This document shows positions 16,240 through 23,935 of a stretch of DNA of 52,300 nt, piece by piece. The stretch is taken from assembly GCA_038210245.1 (NCBI GenBank), contig JBBQWW010000015.1, positions 1 through 52,300 on the forward strand, read 5' to 3'. The notes beneath the pieces were generated by a model, which was given only the letters and a program-made list of their open reading frames with translations, was not told the origin of the DNA and ran no database searches. Position numbers and translations under genes: made by a program. The stretch is from Bog-756 sp038210245. Its GTDB lineage: Bacteria > Actinomycetota > Acidimicrobiia > Acidimicrobiales > RAAP-2. Position 1 is the first letter of the stretch. Every line of letters begins with the position of its first letter.

Positions 16240-17262
16240 ATGACCCCGCTGCCCACCCCCCGGCGCAACTTCTCTCCCTGGTACCAGTCGGTCAGCCGGC
16301 TGATGGCCACCGAGGAGTCCGACGGGCTGCCGGACGACGCGATGGCAGTCGCCGCCTGGTCGGAGCGGTTCGCCGTCCGCCTGGACGACGCTCTGGCCCC
16401 GTGGCCCGAGGCGGTGCCGCCTGCGGTCGAGGTCACCGAGGAGGTGGAGTGCGACGGCTACCGCCGCGCCCGAATCGTGTTCGACACCGAAGTGGACATG
16501 TCGGTCCCCGCCTACCTCCTGGTCCCGAACCGACGCGCCGCCCCGGGGTCGGCAGTGCTGGCCGTCCACGGGCATGGGCCGGGCAAGTCCCAGGTCTGCG
16601 GGATCGACGACCCCGAGGGCGCTCCGGGCGGCGACTACGCCGCCGAGCTGGCCCGGCGGGGCCACGTGGTCCTGGCGCCCGACCTCCGCTGCTTCGGTGA
16701 GCGGGCCGACTGGAACCCCGAGGACCGCTACGCCTGCGATACCAACCTCGTCCACCAGGTCATGGGGGGATGGAGCCCGCTGACCCAGAACCTCTGGGAC
16801 ATGGGCCGGTGCCTCGATGTGCTCGCCGCCCACCCACTGGTCGACGGGTCCCGGATGGGGGTGGCGGGGTTCTCCTACGGCGGTACCATGGCTCTGTTCC
16901 TGGCGGCCACCGACCACCGGGTGGCCGCCGCCGTCGTGGCCGGTTACTTCTCGTCGTGGGCCGAGGCGCACAAGGTGCCGTGGAACATGTGCGGCTCGCA
17001 GGTCCTCCCGGGCATGCTCGGCCGGATGGAGCACGTCGATGTGGCCGCCCTGGTGGCTCCGCGGCCCCTGCTGGTGGTGAACGGTCGAGAGGACCCGCTC
17101 TTCCCGGTGGCCACCGCCACCGCCGCGCTGGCCCGGCTCCGACCGGTCTACGAGCGGCAGGGGGCTGATCACCGACTGGTGCACGATGTCTTTGACGGGG
17201 AGCACGAGTGGCACGGCGAGATGGCCTACCCGTTTCTCGACCGGTGGCTGGCCTACCCGTAG
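16240..17262 (+). CDS. Alpha/beta hydrolase (dienelactone hydrolase / acetyl-esterase-like)
   Basis: A 340-residue serine hydrolase with no signal peptide. After an N-terminal cap of about 100 residues, AVLAVHGHGPGKSQV supplies the oxyanion-hole H-G, and GVAGFSYGGTMALFLAA is the nucleophile elbow (Ser212). VVNGREDPLFPV carries the acid (Asp285), and 'DGEHEWHG' carries the His (His322). The wording 'LAPDLRCFGERADW' and the long insert before the elbow resemble the large AB-hydrolase esterases related to acetyl xylan esterase. It begins 6 bases after the LivG-like gene, so it belongs to the transporter operon and may hydrolyse an ester that the transporter imports. The substrate is not recognisable. 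Confidence 0.82.
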   Translation: MTPLPTPRRNFSPWYQSVSRLMATEESDGLPDDAMAVAAWSERFAVRLDDALAPWPEAVPPAVEVTEEVECDGYRRARIVFDTEVDMSVPAYLLVPNRRAAPGSAVLAVHGHGPGKSQVCGIDDPEGAPGGDYAAELARRGHVVLAPDLRCFGERADWNPEDRYACDTNLVHQVMGGWSPLTQNLWDMGRCLDVLAAHPLVDGSRMGVAGFSYGGTMALFLAATDHRVAAAVVAGYFSSWAEAHKVPWNMCGSQVLPGMLGRMEHVDVAALVAPRPLLVVNGREDPLFPVATATAALARLRPVYERQGADHRLVHDVFDGEHEWHGEMAYPFLDRWLAYP

Positions 17263-17292
17263 GGCCGGAACCTGGTCCGGGAGGCGTCCGGC

Positions 17293-18042
17293 TCAGGACC
17301 CCAGCAGGCCGGCCGACTCCCGGTCCAGGAACACGGTGGCGTGGGGAGTCCGCTGAAGGAGGGAGGCCGGGCAGGCCGTGGTCACCGGGCCCTCCAGGGC
17401 CGACCGCACCGGCCCGGCCTTGCGGCCCTCCGGCACCACGGCCAGCACCCGGCCGGCCCGCAGCAGGGCCGGGATGGTGACGGTGAGGGCCTGGGCGGGC
17501 ACGTCGGCCTCGGTGGGGAAGTGGCCCTCGTTGACCTGCTGGCGCCGACAACCCTCGTCCAGGGTCACCACCTTGAGGTCGAGGGGGTCGTCGAAGTCGG
17601 CCACCGGAGGATCGTTGAAGGCCAGGTGGCCGTTCTCGCCGATACCCAGGCAGCACAGGTCCAATGGGTGGCGACGCAGGAGGGAGGCATAGCGGTGGCA
17701 CTCCTCGTCGGGTCGGGCCAGTCCGTCGAGGTAGTAGGTGGCCCCGGGACGAGCCGGCACCGCGATCCGGTCATGGATCCAGCGACGGAAGCCGGCCGGG
17801 TGGTCCGGTCCCATTCCCACGTATTCGTCCATGTGGAACACCACGATGTCCCTCCAGGGGATCGACCGGTCCAGGGAGAGCAGGGCCTCGATGAAGGACA
17901 ACTGGGAGTTGCCGGTGGCGAACATGGCGTGGGCCACCCCCCGGTCAGCCACCGCTCGGCCCAGCACGGCCTCCGCCTCGTCGGCGGCGGCCACCGCCAT
18001 GGCCTCGGTCGAATCCAGGATGACCATGTCGGCTCCGCTCAC
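17293..18042 (-). CDS. nagB: Glucosamine-6-phosphate deaminase
   Basis: A 249-residue isomerase-deaminase converting glucosamine 6-phosphate to fructose 6-phosphate and ammonia. It has 'MFATGNSQLSFIEAL' (the phosphate-binding T-G-N-S loop), 'VVFHMDEYVGMGPDHPAGFRRW' (catalytic Asp), LCCLGIGENGHLAFNDPP (the G-E-N-G-H-L-A-F signature with catalytic Glu and His) and the 'LTVTIPALL' strand. The frame extends further upstream, but GGGAGG lies 5-8 bases before two adjacent GTG codons (18045 and 18042), so translation starts at one of them. A -10-like TACAGT (18073-18068 on the minus strand) lies upstream. It converges with the hydrolase gene across 30 bases and is divergent from the MaoC gene. It may feed amino sugars from cell-wall recycling into glycolysis. 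Confidence 0.9.
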   Translation of the reverse strand: MSGADMVILDSTEAMAVAAADEAEAVLGRAVADRGVAHAMFATGNSQLSFIEALLSLDRSIPWRDIVVFHMDEYVGMGPDHPAGFRRWIHDRIAVPARPGATYYLDGLARPDEECHRYASLLRRHPLDLCCLGIGENGHLAFNDPPVADFDDPLDLKVVTLDEGCRRQQVNEGHFPTEADVPAQALTVTIPALLRAGRVLAVVPEGRKAGPVRSALEGPVTTACPASLLQRTPHATVFLDRESAGLLGS

Positions 18043-18127
18043 CACCGCACCCTCCCCATGTCGGTGCACTGTAGAGGAGCCCGCCGCCGGGATCGTCGGC
18101 ACGGACCGTGGCGGCGGACTGGCGCGC

Positions 18128-18147
18128 TACGGTGCCCAGCGGGCACC
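18128..18147. promoter_or_regulatory. Inverted repeat in the nagB / MaoC divergent promoter region
   Basis: GGTGCCC-AGC-GGGCACC (18131-18147) is a perfect 7-bp inverted repeat beside a TACGGT hexamer (18128-18133) that could be the -10 of the rightward acyl-CoA operon. The 178-base gap between nagB and the MaoC gene needs a promoter for each side. The repeat could be an operator or an RNA hairpin; the sequence does not decide. Confidence 0.3.
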
Positions 18148-18220
18148 CTAGGGCCCACCCGCCGGAGACCGCTGAGGCCACCGGCGATGGGACCGTTCGA
18201 AACCAGGGGAGGAAATTCAG

Positions 18221-18718
18221 GTGGCAGACGACATCCTGGACAGCATCATCGGGAAGCCCACGGGAACCACGGTGGTGACCGTGGAGCGGGGACAGCTGGG
18301 CCTGTTCGCCGACGCCGTGAAGGACGACAGTCCGATCTATCGGGACGCTCGGGCCGCCGCTGACGCCGGCCTGGCCGGCATCCCCGCCCCGCCCACCTAT
18401 CCGTTCGTCATGGGCAACTTCGGGGTCTTCCCGGAGCTGCAGACGGCCGACGCCCCGGTGGGCAATCCCATGGGAGAGGTCCTCGGGCCGTTGATGGCCA
18501 ACGGCGGGCTGATTCTCCACGGGGAGCAGGAGTTCACCTACCACCGTCCCGTGCTGGCCGGTGATGTGCTGGTGGGGGAGGGCAGTGTGGTCGACGCCTA
18601 TCAGAAGGAGTCCAAGGGCAAGACCATGACCTTCATCGTGGTCGAGACGGCGTGGAGCGACCAGGCCACCGGTGAGCCAGTCTGCACGTCACGCATGAAC
18701 ATCATCCACCGCATCTGA
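18221..18718 (+). CDS. HadA-like MaoC / FAS1-type dehydratase subunit
   Basis: A 165-residue hot-dog protein of the MaoC-dehydratase N-terminal family, close in size to mycobacterial HadA. VERGQLGLFADAVKDDSPIYRD and 'AGIPAPPTYPFVMG' are the family's opening, and LHGEQEFTYHRPVLAGDVL is the central hot-dog strand pair. It lacks the D-x-N-P-x-H catalytic motif, as HadA-type structural subunits do. Its partner is probably the HadB-like gene at 22126. The start is GTG 18221 with AGGAAAT (18209-18215) as Shine-Dalgarno. The stop overlaps the enoyl-CoA hydratase start (TGATG). The role is dehydration or hydration of a 3-hydroxyacyl/enoyl thioester. Confidence 0.85.
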   Translation: MADDILDSIIGKPTGTTVVTVERGQLGLFADAVKDDSPIYRDARAAADAGLAGIPAPPTYPFVMGNFGVFPELQTADAPVGNPMGEVLGPLMANGGLILHGEQEFTYHRPVLAGDVLVGEGSVVDAYQKESKGKTMTFIVVETAWSDQATGEPVCTSRMNIIHRI

Positions 18719-19557
18719 TGGCTGACCAGGCCGGTCCGGCCGCGGACGAGGACCCCGTGCTCCGACGGATCGAGGACGGGGTGGCGTGGATCACCCTCAA
18801 CCGACCGCAGGCCGGCAACGCCATCACCCTGGCCATGAGGGAACAGATCATCGGTTGGCTGGAGGAGGCTTCGGCCGACCTGGCCGTCCGGGTGGTCGTG
18901 CTCACCGGGGCGGGGGAGAAGGGCTTCTGCACCGGGGCCGACCTCCGCTCGTCCGGGCCCGGCCCGGCCCGGCCCGAGGGTGCTCCCGAGCGGGCCGTGG
19001 GCGACGCGGCACGACTCATCCGCACCGGATGGCAGCGGCTGGTCTCGGCCGTTCTGGACTGCGAGAAGCCGGTGATCGCCGCGGTGAACGCCACCGCCGC
19101 CGGGGGCGGGATGCACCTGGCGCTGGCCTGCGACCTGGTGCTGGCGGCCGAAGAGGCCAAGTTCATCGAGGTGTTCGTCCGGCGCGGGATTGCCCCCGAC
19201 GCCGGTGGGGCCTATCTGCTGCCCCGGCTGATCGGACCGCAGCGGGCCAAGGAGCTCTTCTTCTTCGGGGACGACGTGCCCGCCGCTGAGGCCGAGCGCC
19301 TGGGCCTCGTCAACCGGGTGGTGCCACGCCATCAGTTGATGGCCCTGGCCGGCGAGTGGGCGGACCGGCTGGCGTCCGGACCGACCCGGGCCATCAGCGT
19401 GGCCAAGTACCTGACCAACCGGTCCCTCGAGTCGGACCGCACCACTGCCCTGTGGGACGAGTCCGTGGCTCAGGAGTTGATCACCGGGACCGACGACTGC
19501 CGGGAGGGCCTGGCCTCCTTTGCCGAGCGCCGGCCCCCGGTGTTCCGGGGCTGGTAG
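18718..19557 (+). CDS. Enoyl-CoA hydratase/isomerase family protein
   Basis: A 279-residue crotonase-fold protein. 'VAWITLNRPQAGNAIT' is the N-terminal strand. VVLTGAGEKGFCTGADLRS forms the first oxyanion-hole loop, and 'AAVNATAAGGGMHLALACDLVLAAEEAKF' forms the second with the CoA-binding helix. GIAPDAGGAYLLPRLIG follows, with Asp where many hydratases have Glu or Gly, so isomerase or hydrolase activity cannot be excluded. It is coupled to the HadA-like gene by a one-base overlap and followed by a 148-base gap before the double acyl-CoA dehydrogenase. Confidence 0.88.
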   Translation: MADQAGPAADEDPVLRRIEDGVAWITLNRPQAGNAITLAMREQIIGWLEEASADLAVRVVVLTGAGEKGFCTGADLRSSGPGPARPEGAPERAVGDAARLIRTGWQRLVSAVLDCEKPVIAAVNATAAGGGMHLALACDLVLAAEEAKFIEVFVRRGIAPDAGGAYLLPRLIGPQRAKELFFFGDDVPAAEAERLGLVNRVVPRHQLMALAGEWADRLASGPTRAISVAKYLTNRSLESDRTTALWDESVAQELITGTDDCREGLASFAERRPPVFRGW

Positions 19558-19573
19558 CAGGCGTGGACCGGGT

Positions 19574-19621
19574 AGAACCGGTTCTGGTTCACCACCAGGG
19601 GGATGGTAGAAACTCCCCCGT
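19574..19621. promoter_or_regulatory. Palindrome and hairpin upstream of the acyl-CoA dehydrogenase
   Basis: The 148-base gap 19558-19705 holds a perfect 12-bp palindrome AGAACCGGTTCT (19574-19585). It also holds the inverted repeat GGGGGA...TCCCCC with a 10-base loop (about 19598-19619). Both could be part of an operator or promoter for the dehydrogenase gene. A related GAACCGGTTC core lies at 32950-32959. Confidence 0.3.
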
Positions 19622-19705
19622 GCCCACCCGCGTGACTGCTCCTCCGACCGGCGGCCACATCGCCGCCGATTCGGCCGCTGACACGCACCGGCCCGGTGCC
19701 TGACC

Positions 19706-21958
19706 GTGCCCATCGGGATCCGGGACGAGCACGAGGAGCTGCGCCACTCGCTGCAGCGCTGGGTGGAGGCGCGCTGCTCCCCTGAGGTCAGCCGCGCCGC
19801 CCTGGATGCCGAGGCCGACACCCTCCCACCCTTCTGGAACGAGCTGGGGGCCCAGGCCACGCTGGGCATCCATGTCGACGAGGCGTTCGGCGGCCAGGGG
19901 GCGGGTCTGCTGGAGCTGGCCGTGGTGGCCGAGGAGTTGGGTCGGGCCGTGGCCCCGGGCCCCTGGGCGTCCACCGCCCTGGTCGCCGCCGTGGTGGCCG
20001 AGTGCGGTCCCCCTGAACTGACCAAGGACGTCCTGCCCCGGTTGGTGGACGGGAGCCTGCCGGCCACGCTGGCCGTGCCCACGGCGGCGCCGGACGGGTC
20101 GGCCCTGGCCCCGGTCGGCCTCACCGGGGAGGCGGGGCCGGACGGCTCGCTGCTGGTCTCGGGTTCACTCGCACCGCTGCTCAACGGGGCCAGTGTGGCC
20201 CTGGTCCTGGCTCCGGTGGCCGTCGGCGGGAGCGTGCGATGGGTGCTGGCGGAGACCGGCCCGGCGGTGCGGATCGAGCCGCTGCCGAGCTTCGACCCGT
20301 CCCGTCGATCGGCGCGCTGGTCGTTCGAACGCGTCGCCGTGCCCGCCCGCTGGGTGCTCGACCAGGCGTCCACCGAGCGGATCCGCGACCTGACCCTGGT
20401 CGTGGTGTCGGCCGAAGCCTCGGGCGGGGCCCGCTGGTGCCTCGACGCTGCCGCCGAGCACGCCCGGACCCGCCACCAGTTCGGGCGCCCGATCGGTCAG
20501 TTCCAGGGGATCAAGCACAAGTTGGCCGACCTGCTGGTCTCGGTGGAGCAGGCGGTGGCCGCCACCTGGGACGCCGCCGACGCGGTCGAGTACGGGGCGT
20601 CCCAGGGCGGCGATGGCACCCAAGGGCGGCTGGCCGTCCAGCTGGCTGCGTCGCTGGCCCTCGACGGCTACGTGGAGGCGGCCAAGGTCACCATCCAGGT
20701 CCTCGGGGGCATGGGCTTCACCTGGGAGCACGATGCCCATATCCACCTCCGGCGGGCCACCACCCTTCGCCAGGTCATCGGGGGCACCGCCCCGCTCCGG
20801 GCCGAGGCGGCCCGGCTGGCCGTGGAGGGCCGACGTCGACGGTTGACCATCGAACTGCCGCCCGAGGCCGAGCGCCTGCGGGAGCAGCTGACCCCGGTGG
20901 TGTCCTCCATCGCCGCTCTGTCCGACCCGGCGGACCAGCGTCGGGCCCTGGCCGACGAGGGCCTCTTGGCGCCGCACTGGCCGACCCCGTTCGGCCGCGA
21001 CGCCGGGCCGGTGGAGCAGTTGGTCATCGACCAGGTCTGCGCCGAGGTCGACCTGCGTCGGCCCAATCTGGCCGTGGCCGGCTGGGCCCTTCCCACCATC
21101 ATGGCCCACGGCACCCCGGCCCAGACCGAGCGGTTCGTCGAACCCACCCTTCGGGGGGAGATCCTCTGGTGCCAGCTGTTCAGCGAGCCGGGAGCTGGCT
21201 CTGACCTGGCCTCCCTCACCACCCGGGCCACCCGCGTCGACGGGGGCTGGTCACTCGACGGCCAGAAGGTGTGGACCTCGGTGGCCACCCGCGCCAACTT
21301 CGGGATCTGTCTGGCCCGGACCAACTCCGACGTGCCCAAGCACCGCGGGATCACCTACTTTTTGGTCGATATGACCTCCCCGGGGATCGAGGTGCGACCG
21401 CTCCGCGAGATCACCGGCGACGCCCTGTTCAACGAGGTCTTCTTCGACGGGTGCTTCGTGCCCGACGACTGTGTGGTCGGCGAGGTCGACGGAGGGTGGA
21501 AGCTGGCCCGCACCACTCTGGCCAACGAGCGGGTCTCGTTGTCGACCGACTCGGCCTTCGGTGGTGCTCTGGAAGGGGTGCTGGCCCGGGTCGTGGCGGA
21601 CCCGACGCGTCAGGACCCGGTGACCCTGGACCGGTTGGGTCAGCTGTTGGCCGACGCCCAGTCCCTGGCCCAGTTGGGCATGAGGGCCACCCTTCGTTCC
21701 GTGGGGGGCCTGCAGCCCGGGCCGGAGTCGAGCCTGGGCAAGCTGCTCGGGGCCGAGTTCGAGCAGCGGGTCCACGAGTTCGGCCTGGACCTGGCCGGAC
21801 CGGACGGGGCGGTCACCGCCGGGGACGCCGCCGTGTCGGCCCATGGCGTGCTGCACAGCAAGTGCCTGACCATCGCCGGTGGGACCAGCGAGGTCCAGCG
21901 CAATGTGATCGGGGAGCGCCTACTCGGCCTGCCCAGGGATCCTGAGCCCGGACGGTGA
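19706..21958 (+). CDS. Double-module acyl-CoA dehydrogenase
   Basis: A 750-residue protein built of two tandem acyl-CoA dehydrogenase modules, each near the normal 370-380 residues. Module 1 (1-375) shows 'LGIHVDEAFGGQGAGLLELAVVAEELGRA', TRHQFGRPIGQFQGIKHKLAD and 'VLGGMGFTWEHDAHIHLRRA'. Module 2 (380-750) shows 'QLFSEPGAGSDLASLTTRA', 'GWSLDGQKVWTSVATRA' and the C-terminal FAD-binding TIAGGTSEVQRNVIGERLLGLPR. Each half keeps different cofactor or substrate motifs, like the paired FadE subunits of actinobacterial steroid and fatty-acid pathways that form alpha2-beta2 enzymes with shared active sites. The fusion would fix that one-to-one pairing. The start is GTG 19706. It oxidises an acyl-CoA to enoyl-CoA as part of the surrounding locus. 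Confidence 0.9.
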   Translation: MPIGIRDEHEELRHSLQRWVEARCSPEVSRAALDAEADTLPPFWNELGAQATLGIHVDEAFGGQGAGLLELAVVAEELGRAVAPGPWASTALVAAVVAECGPPELTKDVLPRLVDGSLPATLAVPTAAPDGSALAPVGLTGEAGPDGSLLVSGSLAPLLNGASVALVLAPVAVGGSVRWVLAETGPAVRIEPLPSFDPSRRSARWSFERVAVPARWVLDQASTERIRDLTLVVVSAEASGGARWCLDAAAEHARTRHQFGRPIGQFQGIKHKLADLLVSVEQAVAATWDAADAVEYGASQGGDGTQGRLAVQLAASLALDGYVEAAKVTIQVLGGMGFTWEHDAHIHLRRATTLRQVIGGTAPLRAEAARLAVEGRRRRLTIELPPEAERLREQLTPVVSSIAALSDPADQRRALADEGLLAPHWPTPFGRDAGPVEQLVIDQVCAEVDLRRPNLAVAGWALPTIMAHGTPAQTERFVEPTLRGEILWCQLFSEPGAGSDLASLTTRATRVDGGWSLDGQKVWTSVATRANFGICLARTNSDVPKHRGITYFLVDMTSPGIEVRPLREITGDALFNEVFFDGCFVPDDCVVGEVDGGWKLARTTLANERVSLSTDSAFGGALEGVLARVVADPTRQDPVTLDRLGQLLADAQSLAQLGMRATLRSVGGLQPGPESSLGKLLGAEFEQRVHEFGLDLAGPDGAVTAGDAAVSAHGVLHSKCLTIAGGTSEVQRNVIGERLLGLPRDPEPGR

Positions 21959-22125
21959 CCCGGTGACCCGGCTGACTCGTCGACGGCGGAATGGCCCGAC
22001 CGGGCCGGTCGGAGGGACAGGGCGGCCGGCATCCGGCGCCTTGGTGAGCGCCGGAGGTGTGAGGTGCGAGAGTATGGACGAGCGGCGCCGCCCGTGGTGG
22101 CCGCCCGAGAACGGAGAATCGAACG

Positions 22126-22557
22126 ATGGGTGACCAGGTGCTCTACTTCGAGGACATCAACGAGGGGGACGAGGCTCCGGAACGTTCCCGGGTCCTCACC
22201 CGCACTGATCTGGTGATGTACGCCGGGGCGTCGGCCGACTACAACCCCATGCACCACGACGAGGTCAAGGCCGTACAGGCCGGACAGCCCAGCGTCTTCG
22301 GCCACGGGATGTTCTCCATGGGCTTCTTGGGCACGGCCATCACCGACTACGTGGGTGTGGGCAACGTGCGGCGCTACCAGGCCCGGTTCGCCAAGCAGAC
22401 CTGGCCTGACGAGGAGCTCCGCACCAAGATCGTGGTGAAAGCCAAACGCACCGACGACGGCGACCACCTGGTCGACCTGGACGTCCAGCTGCACAACGCC
22501 GATGGCGAGGTGAAGGTGGTGGGCGAGGCCACTGCGGTGGTGCCCTCCCGGTCCTGA
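22126..22557 (+). CDS. HadB-like MaoC dehydratase, catalytic subunit
   Basis: A 143-residue hot-dog protein, the size of mycobacterial HadB. YAGASADYNPMHHDEVKAVQ contains the hydratase motif D-x-N-P-x-H, so the catalytic Asp and His are present, and 'FGHGMFSMGFLGTAITDYVG' is the usual following helix. GGAGAATC precedes ATG 22126. A 167-base gap upstream contains CCGGCGC/GCGCCGG and GGCCC/GGGCC inverted repeats. It probably forms a heterodimer with the HadA-like protein encoded 3.4 kb upstream in the same direction. It ends 72 bases before the stop of the convergent SDR gene. Confidence 0.88.
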   Translation: MGDQVLYFEDINEGDEAPERSRVLTRTDLVMYAGASADYNPMHHDEVKAVQAGQPSVFGHGMFSMGFLGTAITDYVGVGNVRRYQARFAKQTWPDEELRTKIVVKAKRTDDGDHLVDLDVQLHNADGEVKVVGEATAVVPSRS

Positions 22558-22629
22558 GCCGCCCGGCCCCGTCGCCCCCGCACGGGAAGGCGACGGTCCG
22601 GACGGATCGGCCCGCTCCGGCCGATCCGG

Positions 22630-23532
22630 CTACATGAAGCTGAACTTGGGGATGCCCGACGAGATGCCCTTGAACAGCTCGGCCTTGGCCCCGGCCAGCT
22701 CCTCGGGGGTCCACATCGTGTCGCGGTGCACCTCGCCGACCGGGTGGAACCCGCCCATGGCCCAGATGTTGGCCCCGAAGACGACAAAGTTCTGACCGGT
22801 CACGTCGGACGCCTCGTCCGAGGCCAGGAACGTCACCAGCTGGGCGATGTTCTTCGGGTCCCACTCGTCGAACCCCTCCTCCGGCTTGGCCAGGCCGCCA
22901 AACAGGTTCTCGGTCATCCGGGTACGGGCCCGGGGTGAGATGGAGTTGACGGTCACGCCGTAGCGCTCGAGCTCCCGGGCCAGCACCCAGGTCATCGAGG
23001 CGATCCCGGCCTTGGCTGCGGAGTAGTTGGCCTGACCGGCGTTGCCGTAGAGGCCGGCCTCAGAGGACGTGTTGACGATGCGGGCGCTGACCACTTCGCC
23101 CGCCTTGGCCCGGTTCCTCCAGTACACGGCAGCGTGGTGGGCCGGGGCGAAGTGACCCTTCAGGTGGACCCGGATCACGTCGTCCCAGTCCGACTCCTCC
23201 ATGTTGAAGCTCATCTTGTCCCGCAGGATGCCGGCGTTGTTGACCAGGATGTCCAACTGGCCGAAGGTCTCGACCGCCTGGTCGACGAGCTCCTTGGCCC
23301 CCGACCACGAGCTGACGTCCGAGGAGTTCACGGCGCCGTCGCTGCCACCGGCCTTGATCAGCTCGACCACCTGTTCGGCCGGGTTCTTCTCGCCGTCCTC
23401 GCCAGGAGCAGAGGCCCCGACGTCATTGACGACGACCTTGGCTCCTTCCGAGGCCAGCAGGAGAGCCTCCTCACGGCCGATCCCCCGCCCCGCGCCGGTG
23501 ACGATGGCCACCTTCCCGTCGAGCATTCCCAT
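22630..23532 (-). CDS. SDR-family 3-hydroxyacyl-CoA / hydroxysteroid dehydrogenase-like
   Basis: A 300-residue NAD(P)-dependent oxidoreductase. KVAIVTGAGRGIGREEALLLASEG is the nucleotide-binding start. 'ILVNNAGILRDKMSFNMEESDWDDVIRVHLKGHF' matches the 17beta-hydroxysteroid/peroxisomal multifunctional-type SDRs, which act next to MaoC hydratases. The catalytic set is Ser in NTSSEAGLYG and Tyr/Lys in ANYSAAKAG (about residue 168). AGGAGG lies 5 bases before ATG 23532, which decides the start; the open frame upstream is not used. It converges with the HadB-like gene and probably supplies the ketoacyl step of the same pathway. Confidence 0.9.
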   Translation of the reverse strand: MGMLDGKVAIVTGAGRGIGREEALLLASEGAKVVVNDVGASAPGEDGEKNPAEQVVELIKAGGSDGAVNSSDVSSWSGAKELVDQAVETFGQLDILVNNAGILRDKMSFNMEESDWDDVIRVHLKGHFAPAHHAAVYWRNRAKAGEVVSARIVNTSSEAGLYGNAGQANYSAAKAGIASMTWVLARELERYGVTVNSISPRARTRMTENLFGGLAKPEEGFDEWDPKNIAQLVTFLASDEASDVTGQNFVVFGANIWAMGGFHPVGEVHRDTMWTPEELAGAKAELFKGISSGIPKFSFM

Positions 23533-23935
23533 GATGTCCTCCTGTGTCTGATCTCTGAACAGATCGTTGTCGGTGATCGCTGCGCCTGGGCTTCCCGGGG
23601 CCGACGCCCGACCGAAGGGTCCCTGGTCGGCGCCCACGAAGCCTCATCCCCGGGCCCGGGTGGACCCAGGTCCCCCGGATCGCCACCTCCGTCCGGTGAG
23701 CGGTCGGGGAACGAGGCGTGGGAGCGGAACCGGGGAAGCATGGCCGAAACCGGCCCCGGTCGGCAAGACCGGGCGTGATGCGCTGGCGGGACGGCGCCGG
23801 TCCGGTACATGGGCGGGACGGGCGGAGGCCCGGGTGAGGCCCGGCCGAAGGTGGTCAGCCTGAGTCCGGTCTGGCCGGGCTCGGGGGGCGCGATGGTACA
23901 TTCGCACAGGTCGAAAGCGGGTGAACGGAGACGAT
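23533..23935. promoter_or_regulatory. Divergent intergenic region, SDR / methyltransferase
   Basis: About 400 bases between the minus-strand SDR gene and the plus-strand methyltransferase. No coding sequence is convincing here. A TACATT hexamer (23897-23902) could be the -10 for the rightward gene. The rest is GC-rich sequence without an obvious -35, terminator or repeat. Confidence 0.3.

Noticed and set aside
15577..17214. 545-codon minus-strand frame spanning two genes
   Set aside because: It crosses the LivG-like and hydrolase genes, both of which have intact catalytic motifs on the plus strand.
17263..17292. Bidirectional terminator between the hydrolase and nagB genes
   Set aside because: Only a weak CCGGA/TCCGG 5-bp stem is present in the 30-base gap, with no T-tract on either strand.
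18601..20373. 590-codon minus-strand frame over the enoyl-CoA hydratase and dehydrogenase
   Set aside because: It is antisense to two well-supported genes and low in complexity.
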